64,000 bases of DNA, from NCBI GenBank assembly GCA_039621445.1, contig CP154954.1, positions 65,306,891-65,370,890 of the forward strand, in the 5' to 3' direction. Positions 1-10,000 of the stretch are shown here, in pieces. The notes under the pieces are model-generated. The model saw only the letters and a program-made list of their open reading frames with translations, was not told where the DNA came from and ran no database searches. The first letter of the stretch is position 1, and every line of letters begins with the position of its first letter. The position numbers and the translations under genes are program-made. Source of the stretch: Euglena gracilis (taxonomy: Eukaryota; Euglenida; Euglenophyceae; Euglenales).

Positions 1-462
1 ATTTGTTGCAATGCAATGCCTGTGAGAGCACATGCGTCCGAGTGGCCAACACCAACTTGCCCTAGCAGGCCATCAATCAGTGTGTTTCTCACGATGCTTT
101 CTTTTAACAGGACTTTGGCAATCAACCTCCTCAAAACTTCTCCCGCACCAATAGGCCTGGTTCCTTCATTCTGCACATCATTGCCATCATGTAACACCAC
201 GTTTCCTGATGCATCTGTTTGCTGCTTCTTTTTTTCTCAATGGTGTCAATCGTGCCCCAGCCAAGATGGATCCCATTTCCAAAGGTAAACCTTGTTGGAT
301 AGCCATGAAAACGAACACGGTGATGGCTTCCAGCAAATCCTCTCCACAGCCGCTGGCCTGCACGGAGATCAATGTTTTGAGGTGGTCTGGGCGTAGCCCA
401 CTCGGTCCTCCTGCGGATTCGTTTTTGAAGGAGAGAATGGCCTTCCTCACGGCCTTTTTCAT
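1..462 (-). pseudogene. Reverse transcriptase fragment of a non-LTR-like retroelement, frameshifted, cut by window edge
   Basis: Read on the minus strand, 462 to about 230 encodes a stretch with SAGGPSGLRPDHLKTL, then GARLTPLRKK. After an A7 run near 230 the frame shifts and continues to base 1 with RPIGAGEVLRRLIAKVLL. The order GPSGLRP..., LxPLxKK..., RPIxxGEVLRRL is the fingers/palm entry region of RT domains found in protist and invertebrate LINE-like elements. The YxDD catalytic box would lie beyond base 1 and is not visible. The frameshift in a homopolymer means this copy is either dead or carries a sequencing error. No host gene is recognised around it. RT identity is confident; the element family is not. 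Confidence 0.75.
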
Positions 463-2010
463 GCCGAGCGGCGCGCCTAGCCTCCATTGGCAAAATCATG
501 GCACAAAATTACCTGGAGCGTGTGCGATCGCTTCGGCAGCGTGTACGTGATGTATAAATTATTGCCGTGTATAAACTTGAATACGTTTTCATGGACTTGA
601 ACCAGTAATGTGTCACCGGCATGGGAGGGGGCACCCTCAACGACCAGGAGTGCACCCGCATGCTTTTGCTTCAGAGGGGGGGGGAGGACAGGGAGAACAT
701 TTCGGGGGGGGGGGGGGGTTTGTTGTGGAGCAAAACCCTATTCACAGGCATCCGACAGTTGGCGTTGTTGGTGAGCGTCATCAAGCTTGTTGGCCAACAA
801 GGCCAACAGGCGCGCGACCGTGGCCTGCGTCTGGTATTGCCGGCAGACTTTCCCCGCCGCCCTTGGAAGCCACCTCACAGAACCTGCCTAGGTTGCTATT
901 TGGGGTGTAGCACAGGTCAATGCCGAGGGAATTTCTTGCTGTGAAGGAAACTTCTTGCAGTGAGGGCAGCCCCCCGTCCTGTTTTTTTTTTCCCTTCTTT
1001 GCACCACCCCCACCCCCACCTGCTGGGGAGGTCTGGCCTGGAATCTGGGTGGTCGATGACAATGGTCTGTGACAAGCGGGGGATTGGGGGTTCATAAAAC
1101 CTTTTTGTTGTCTTCACCAAAACGAGGGGGGAGGGGTCACACACCGGTAGTGCGTGGCGGATGACAGCGACTGGTATGTCCACAAAATATAAATGAATGA
1201 TGCCCACAGAACTCAGCCACACTGCACATGGCTCTGAAAATCGCCGATCGCATGTTCCGACCCTTTTCGCAAATTCAAATTTCCACGTTCCCCTTCCACG
1301 CTGCCCATGGATTGAAAGCTCTTCTCAAGGGCAATCGGCACATGGCCTTAGGTTTCAGCCACACTGTATGGTGTCATTATTTTCTACCATTGGTGTAGGA
1401 AGTGGGGGGGCGGGGGGGGGCGACTCCCCCCCCCCTTGGGGTTCCCCCTCAACAACAATTGGCGATGAGGCAACAACAGCGGTAACGCATTCTTGGGGGC
1501 CAAAAACCTTTTCATCGGCTTGAGGAGAAATACATTGTTTCAAACGTTGGAAGTCTATTTTGAAAATCTCAATCAAAACTTCGGGGGGGGGGGGGCGTGG
1601 GGGGGGGGGGGGGAGAGGCATTTTTTGTCAAAATTTTCTCGGGGGGCAAAAAAATCTCGGGGAAAAAACCCCAAGAAGAACATGAAGATCCTCCTGCAGC
1701 CCCGGCCCCAGCCCAGACAGGGGAGGCCGGTGGTCGCAAATTTCTTGCATCATATTCACGTGGTTGAGATAGGATGGTGCGAAGGAGTGTGTCTTTTGTC
1801 AAGTGTGTGAAGAAGCAGCTCGATTGAGCATTCCACTCCCCACACTCAGCATTGGTTTGATGATCTGGGCTCTCACTAGGGGGGGGGTTGTGGGGAGTTT
1901 TCCAAAGTTCAAAAGCCTTGCAAACAATAAGGTGCCCGGTTTTCAACAAAATGGTTGGAGAAAAATGTGTGTCAATGGCCGTGCTTCGGAAAGCGTGTTA
2001 TGACAAAGTC
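463..2010. other. Intergenic, no gene seen
   Basis: Poly-G/poly-C runs (706-718, 1404-1436, 1584-1612) and T runs. Open frames here are short, low in complexity and lack splice or homology support. Confidence 0.5.
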
Positions 2011-2024
2011 GCCAAAGGTCACCT

Positions 2025-2216
2025 GTGGCCTTAGTCGTAGCATTGGTGCGATTGTGTCTTACCATCCCTGTCTCCACTGCTACTGCTGAGCGTTCTTTTT
2101 CCACCCTCCGCCATCTCAAAACCTATCTCCGCTCCACCATTGGCCAAGCACGGCTTTGCCAGCATGGAAAATGCTTTTCTTTACAGTTCCTTCTTGCTTC
2201 AGAGGATTGGAAATGA
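2025..2216 (+). pseudogene. hAT transposase C-terminal dimerisation domain fragment
   Basis: The frame reads LTIPVSTATAERSFSTLRHL, then KTYLRSTIGQARL. This is the signature of the hAT-family dimerisation region (PVSxATAERSFSxLxxIKxxLRSxxxxxRL). The upstream catalytic RNase H-like domain is not recognisable in any frame within 1.5 kb, so this is a 3' remnant. An A/T-rich tail follows. It is one of three separate hAT-derived pieces in the first 12.5 kb. Confidence 0.85.
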
Positions 2217-3865
2217 ATGCATCCAGCATGCAGGTTGCCTTTGCCATGCTTTTTTTAAACAAAAAAAGCAGACTGTTTTTTTTTTGATGATTTTTTTTCT
2301 GAGTTGGGGTGTGAAAAACTTTTAATTTTCGGGGTCCAAGTAGTTCCCATTTGAGGGGGAGGGTACATTACGGTTTTTTCCTATGCTGCACTCAACCACT
2401 TGGGCATTTGTAACGTTTATAAGGATGACTTGTTTGCACTCAACCTCGATGTCCTCCTGAATGACTTCATTTCGAGGAATGCCGTACGATCGGCAACCTT
2501 TGCCTTGGGTCAATAGATTTGGAGCGTATCTTGTTGCTTGCTCGGCAACCAAGGTCCATGGCACAGATTCTCGCCCCCCCCCCGAGATAAATTTGTTCCT
2601 ACACCAATGTTTTCTACATTCCCCAAAAATTGCCAAAGGGATTTATTGCACAAAAATTCTCCGATTTTAGGTCAAATACCCCCCAAGAACTGCTCAGATA
2701 TGATTGCCACATGTCTGCTACCTGGTAACCATTTTGGACACTTTTTGGCACTTTTCATTTTGGCCGACTAATTTCATTAGGGTGCGCATTTCGGCCATCC
2801 TTGCCTTGCACACACAAAAGGATTCCATCGGGGGGGGGGTTCCATCGCACATTTCCAACGATGTAGTATGTTTTTGACCATTTTTCATGCTTAGGGGGGG
2901 CTTAAAAGGGGGGGGGTTAAGGACTGTGTTGTCAGCCCGACTAGTCGGCTCAACCGCCCAAAGTCGGCCCGACTGCACCCAAAGTCGGGCCAACTCCTAG
3001 TCGGCTCGACTAGTCGGGCCGACCGCCCAATCGACTTGCGCCCATACCTTGAGATGAGCCGCAAAAGCGCGCCGGAACACGGGCCAGGCGTGTTGGCGGC
3101 CAATACAGCGATGGGGGGGGGTGATAGAGGACCTCCAGGGGTACATTTCATAAGTGGGACACTTCCAGAGATAGTTTTCTCGAGATATTTTCGAAAAATT
3201 TATTTTTGACCTATTTTTGGACCCTGGTGAAATGGCAGAGTTGGAAGGGGGCGGGCGGGCCAATCCTACCCAGTTTGGCGGAGGTGATTTAGAAACTTGA
3301 AATCCAGTCGCTCGTGACTGAAAAAAAAATCCAAACGGAGCCGGGATCATGGTGATAATCCGCCGGTTCTCCAGGTTGGGAGTTCGATCGCCCCTTTTTT
3401 GCCCAGGGGTAAGCTTCGCTCTTACATAAAGGGATAAGAGCTCAGCGACCCCCACCCCCTAATTGTCACCCCCACCAATTGGTTAATTGGGGGGGGTCTG
3501 AAGGAGCCCGTGCATTTGCCAAATGGGGGGATCAGGGGTTGGAAAAACTGGCTGTCACCTTCCGAAAGGTGAGGATGCCCCAGAGATGCCCAATAGTTCA
3601 CGTTGCCACACAACTTTGATACCAAAATTAGTTCATGATCATCATAATGAGCCATCCCGCAGTTTTTGCACTCCACAAAATGGAAAGACGTGAGTATTCT
3701 ATTTTCTTGATGAGATTATTTTGAAGTTATTTTTAGGACATTTTATTTAAAGAAGGATGATGCGACATTACCTGGGTTGATAGATTTCGCCAAGTCAGGA
3801 ACCCAGTGACATCTGCAGCTCCTTGTTTCACAGTGATCATTTCATTTTTTTTGAATGTGCCAGAG
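2217..3865. other. Intergenic upstream of gene A
   Basis: No supported gene. At 2931-3030 there is a cluster of AGTCGG/CCGACT words in both orientations (CGACTAGTCGG, AGTCGGCTCGACTAGTCGGG), able to fold on itself. Poly-G runs at 2831, 2894, 2913 and 3113. Confidence 0.5.
2931..3030. repeat. Clustered AGTCGG/CCGACT inverted words
   Basis: At least eight copies of AGTCGG or its complement in about 100 bp, including the palindromic core CGACTAGTCG twice. The role is unknown; it could be a degenerate fold-back element. Confidence 0.6.
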
Positions 3866-4016
3866 ATGGCTGGTCTCAATGTCCTGGACACCTTCGAGGA
3901 TGTCCATGCAGCTGGAGATGAAATAGAACCAGAAGCATTCGAACAGCTTTCGGCAATCAAAGGAGCCCTGGCTACTGCCAACCACATTCCATTACTGGCA
4001 TTTTTGCATACATGCT
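3866..4016 (+). CDS. Gene A exon 1 (start codon)
   Basis: ATG at 3866 follows TGCCAG|AG, fitting a trans-splice acceptor. It encodes an acidic lead (MAGLNVLDTFEDVHAAGDEI...). The GT donor after 4016 leaves phase 1, completed by exon 2. Confidence 0.6.
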
Positions 4017-7000
4017 GTTTTTTTTTTGGTTCGGGGTTGTCTCTTGTGCTTCTTTGTGCACAACAATTTTGTGCACACAAAACAGACCTATGGTGCTGTT
4101 GGTGTTTCAATTATTCTTTCTGCGAGAATGTATTCCAACTTTTCTTGTTCTCCCTGTGTTCATTTCATTCTGGCATTTTGACTGCATTGTTTATTTTGCT
4201 GTTTCCAAAAAAATGCATCTCTATTTGGGGTTTCAAGTTCCTCATGAATTGCTCCCATTTGCATGTGGGTGAGAACAGCTTTGCAAGATTCAGAAACACA
4301 GAAGTACATCACCTCTGTTGGCGGACCGGATCGCTGTCTTCTTCGATGGCTGCGGGCCAACCGTTTCAATATTTCAAATGCAAAACGAAGTTTTGAAGCT
4401 ACTTTACTTTGGCGTCGACAGGTGCCGTCCGTTTTGGCATGGCTGTTCGGCCATAAATTAATCAGAATGTGAATTCCCGAAACATGAGATGTCCCTTTCT
4501 TTCAAACTTTTTTCCCCGAGCCAAGCTGTTTTCAAGATTCTTTTTCTCTTTTTTTTTCCTGATTACCCTCACCCCCCCTCAAAGTGGCCACCCTCCAGGC
4601 ACCGTGGGACCCCAAAATGGCCACTCTGGCAGGGGGGACACTTTGGGGGGGGGGTCAAGTTTTGGCCTCTGGCGCCTTTGGCGCAAAGGAAAATGGCCAC
4701 TTTGGGGGGGTAACCTGAAATTTGCCAAAAATTTTGGCCACTTTGGGGGGAGGGACACTTTGAGGGGGGGGTGAGGGTATATATATTTTTGCCTTTTTTT
4801 GCCTTTTTGAAATTTTTAAAAGACGTTTTCCTCTGGGCGTCTTTTTTTTCATTTTCAGATTTGCACACATTTGCGAATTACAGGGCCAAGGTTGGGGTAA
4901 AGATTAGGGTCAGGGTCAGGGCCTGAGCTTGGGCCAAGGTCAGTGTCACGGTCAGCATTTAGGATTTAGGGGTTTTGGGTTCGGGGGGGGTGTCCATTTC
5001 AGGGTTGTTGTGTTTTGCGGGACTCCGTCTTCAATCACTTTGTCGTGGGCCCAGACAGGCACAGGGTGCCTGCCTGGGTTTTGGCCCAAACCCCCTCTCT
5101 CTGTGGTTGGCAAAAAAAATCACCAAAACAACCTGGCGCTGAAGGCACTGAAAATTTTTGGCCTTTTTCTGTCACGTTTGTGGTAACCCCCTGGGCAGTG
5201 GCTGACTAGTTGTCCCAAATTTGACTGGCTGGTTTTTGGGATAGTGGAAGTGACCTCCCCTCCCCGGGGGGTCGGAAAATAGTTTTTGATCTGGGGCCGG
5301 ACCACCCCCCTTCTGGGGGAGTTCTCCAGCCTGGGTGTGGGTTTTGGCGCGAAGCGCTGGAGGTTTTGGGAAATTCCTTTAAATGCCCTGACTTTTGGAA
5401 GGGGTCCCCCCTCACCCCCTTGGGTCTTAAAATGTTGCCTGGCACATTTCTCCCGGATGATTTCATTACTTGACCTGTCTGGCTGTTTTTGACAGATGGC
5501 AGCCAACCATTGTCTGGAGGATGCCAACACCTTGGAGTGGGTGAAGAGATTCAAGCCTCTTTGGCCGGCGGCATATTGTGGGTCCACTCCGGACGGTTTG
5601 TCTGTTGTGTTTACCCGAGTGGGACAGGTTTGCCATTGCTGAATGAATAGGTTATACAAAGACTGAGTGAAGGCGACCATTTTCAGCAATTTTGGATCAT
5701 TTTTTTTGGTCGTTTTAGCCGATAATGGTCACCTTCATCCCGTCACTGCTCTCTCAACCTGCATTGACAGGGGTTGCCTTCGTGTGTGTTGCCCAAAGTT
5801 GGGGTCAGAAGCTACCCACCCCAGTATGGGCCGCCTGGCCCCGTCACCTGTGGCTGGATTTGGATTGACATATGGGACGGGTCAGAAATCACAAAAGTTG
5901 GCTCTCATACGACTGGCCTCAATTTCCCGTGGCGCTGCAGTGAGCTGGCTGGGTCACTGCTGGTGGGGCAAGGGCACGCCAGTGTGTACAAAGGCTTTGG
6001 GGCTGGGGATTAGGGAACCCCCCCTCCAAATAATAAATTCCCCAGGTTTATTATTTGGACACTCGAAGTTAGGGTTCAGAGGGGGGTTATTATTTGGGGT
6101 CTGAAAGAAATTCGAAGTCAAAAATTGAACCAAAAGCCCCTTGACAGGCTGTAATGGTCACTTTTTTTGGCATTTTTTTTGGTTTTTTTTGAAAAACGGG
6201 TGCTTTTTTGGTATATTTTCTGCAACAATTTCATCCATTTTTTGTGGTTTTTGTATGTCTGCTTATTTTTGTCTCTTATTTTCTTTGCCTACACAACTGT
6301 CGGGGGAGTTGTTCCTCGGGAGGGGGGGTTGGGGGGGTTGCAACCCACAAAACTTGGGGTGTACAAAGAATTAACCCCTGCCGAGCTCTCAAAACATCAC
6401 ATTTTAAACCTAAGGTCCTCCCTGTGTTGATGATGATTGTGTGTTGACACGTGGAGGGGTCAGAGGATAGTTTCCATGGAAAGAGGTTGGAGTGAAACGG
6501 GAAAGTCGACACCTGCCCACTTCCTCAAGCAAAGCCTGAAATATGCCTCTCCGCTGAAACATAAAGCAGTTGAAGGCAGCGACGTGTTTCAACGCTGTTA
6601 CATCTCCCCCTGTCCCTGGCACGGCTGGTCCATGACACACCTCCCGTGTCAACTGCACTTTTCCTTCCCAAAATGCCAGTTTCTTTATGGTATGATGCGC
6701 ATGACATGGCGTGTCCATATGACACCTTGTGGAGCGTTGGCAGGGGGGGGGAGGGGGGGGTCCCGAGGTCAGATTTTTTTGCATTTTTTGGCACTTTTTG
6801 CGTCTCAACACCGGGGGGGGGGTCCTGGGATCCCAACTGTACTGGCAACCCCCTTCAAAAATTGGCCAAAAACCGGCGCCAAAGGCGCCGGAAAAATTTT
6901 TTAGGGCCTTTTTTTGGTCTAAAAAGGCCATTTTTGGTGTCAAAATTTTCATCTGTCTCGGGGGGGGGGGGCGGCACTGGGGGGGGGTCCCGAAAATCCC

Positions 7001-10000
7001 AACTGTACAGGGGGGGGGGGGGGGTCCCCAAAAAACCCCAACTGTACTGCCGTCGCCCCTGTGTCAACCACACTTTCCCTGTACTTTGGTGTGTCAGGGG
7101 CAAAGGGCGGTGCCAGTCACTGGCTTGTGTCAACCAGTGGTGGGGACCCTGGCAAGTGGTGAATTCTTATGAATTCCCAAACCAAGGATCTTCCTTAGGC
7201 CAAGGATGGGGGGGACTTAAAACAGTGCCTTTTCGCTGTTCTCACAAGACCTTCATTTAGTATGTATCACAAATTTTTTTTTACGTATCACATGTATCAC
7301 AACCTAAAAATTAATGTATCTCATATGTATCACCAAATTTTTTTTAATGTATCACATATGTACAAGGTTCCCGGGCTGTTTTTAAACAAGTTGTTTAAAA
7401 CAGGTTTTTTAGCGTTTTATTTAAAAAAACACCCTTTTTTTAAAACAAAAAACCGTTTTTAAACCGTTTTTTATCCATGAAAGTTTTTTTGCTTTGTTTT
7501 AAAACAAAAAAAAACGGGAACCTTGCATATGTATCACCAAACAAATTTTTATGTATCACACGTGTATCACAATTTTTTTTAGAGATTTTTTCCATTTTTA
7601 CATCAAAATGTTTTTTCTCTTTCTGTTCCGCTTTTCATCCTTGTTTCCTTGCCTGTCTGCAGACAAATGGAACATTTTTCTTGTGATAATGCTTTGGAGG
7701 CATACCATTGCTTAACACCTGTCCCACCCCACCCCCGGGGGGGGGGTGACTGACTGGTTTTTTTCAGAGTGACTAGCTGGTTTTCTGGCCGAGACCCCTT
7801 CACTCCGGGGGTGGGGTAGGTCCGAAAATGAAAAGTGGCTGGCCTGGCGCCGGAATTTTTTTTGTATTTTTGAGACTTTTTGGCAATGTTGCCTTGCCAA
7901 CATAAGCGCATTCAAGAGTGGCCGATCCCACCCCGGGGGGGGGGGTAAAGTGACTGACTGGTTTTTTTGGGAAAAGTGACTGACTGACTGACCGGGGGTC
8001 GCTAAGCAATGGTATGTTTGGAGGACAGCTACGCGGAGCTGCGCAACGTGGAGGACGAGGGCATCCCTGATTCGCCTGCCGGAGAGGGTTCTTCATCAGA
8101 ATCTGCCCCCCCCCCCCCAGAAAAGAAATTGAAAGTGACACTGCCCACCCAAAAAGGAAATTGCCACCAGTTCCGTATGGAATGGAAGAATGGCCGAGAT
8201 TGGTTGCGTTTTGAAGCATCCTGTGGCATGTGGTGTGCTATTTGCCATCAATTTCGTCAGAATCCAAAGTGATCCAGAAGTAATGGGGATGGGTCAGAAA
8301 AGTAATTCTCTTGCAATGCCAACAAAATTGTACACTTTTCGTAACATCAAATCACACAGTGAGGGAAAGTATCATCTTGCTGCAAAGGCCATGTTGAATT
8401 GACCACAAACAGGTCTGAGCCAATCCCTTATTCAGCTTCCGTCCGCTTTGATGTTGTTTAAAATCGTTTTGTGGATGGTGAAGCAAGTAATCGTCTACCG
8501 AAAGCTTCGTCCATTGTTAGACTTGCAGCTTTTGAATGGGGCGGTGTATGATTTGTGTTATGCGTCCAGCTACACCTGTGGCCGTGAAGAAGCAGCCATG
8601 GGAACCTGAGTTCCTGAAGTCCGGGTGAGCGCCATCTTATGTTCATCCGTAAATTTTTCATCTTACAAATTTGTGCTTCACAACTGTTATTATATGTTTC
8701 ACCAAGGAAAATTTGTGTATCACATATGTATCACCAAAATTTTTTTAGTGTATCACATATGTATCACCAAAAAAATTAATGTATCACAGATACGTTGTGA
8801 TACGCACTAAATGGCGGTCTGGTTCCCACAGCTCAACCCAACACGGATTATGTCGGAGAACAGCGAGGCGGAACTCATTCGGTTCTTCGTGTACTGGCTG
8901 GAGATGTCGAACGCGTTGCAGTGTGCAATCATCGAGGAACGACGGAGGGAAGGAAAGTCTTGCGCCTCGTGCCAGGGGCAGCTCGAAATCTATGACTGCA
9001 GCGGTTTGAGCCTGTGGCAGGTTGTTCAACATAATGTAATTATGTTTGTTTAATCAATAATTTTTATTTAATTCAATTATTATGTTTTTATTTTTTATTT
9101 TTAAAAGAAGAATTGATTGCGAGTTTTCTTTGCGTTTTTCTGTTTCCCTTCTGGAATGTGACTGGCTTGCCCTCCAGGTCTTACATATGAAGGGCCTTCG
9201 GTTGTTTGCACATATTGTTGGCCTATGGTCTCAGCACTATCCGGGAAATATGCACCGTGGCTTCATCATCAATGCCCCATCAGTCTTCAATATTGCTTGG
9301 AAGGCGTGTTCCTATCCAATCATTTCTATTCCAACGTTTGTTCATGCAAAGCCGACTGCCTTCATTTAGTGAGTATTCTCTCGGTGGGCCAGTGATGAAT
9401 TATCTTTCCACAAAGCATTGCAATCGTCTGAGGTTTAGAATTTGAAGTGATTGGTTCTGTGGCACTGCAGGTCATCAAGCCGGCCATCGCCGAAGAACTC
9501 CAGTGCCGAATCTCAATCCATTCAAATGGAGCTGAAAAAGAATTGGCTCAGTATTTGGATTCGGAGCAACTGCAAACCATCTTCCATGCTGTGCCAGACT
9601 CCAGCAATGACAGATCACAGTAAGTTCATCCTGTTTGCCTCCCCCAAGCACATTGTCTGCTGCCTGCTGGGAATGAGCCCAGCGATGTTGTTGTTGATTC
9701 CCCAGAGAATTGGAATGAGAATGTCCTGTCACAAGTTCCCGTTACAAAAGCATTCACCCAGGGTTGCGTTGTTAAAGAGGATTCGGCGCAGTGGAAGTCC
9801 CCCCCCCCCCTGGGCGATGGGTCCTGGGCCAGCCCCCCCCCCAGGTTCCTGTGCCAGCTGGAAATAAAGCAACATTATTTTTTTCCTTTCAAAAAGGCCA
9901 AAGGTGGTGGGGAAATGAAGCTTTTTTCGTAACAAACTAAACAAAAATTTGGCCCAAAAATCTAGGACTTTTCAAGGAAGGCCAAAAAAACAGGTGCTTT

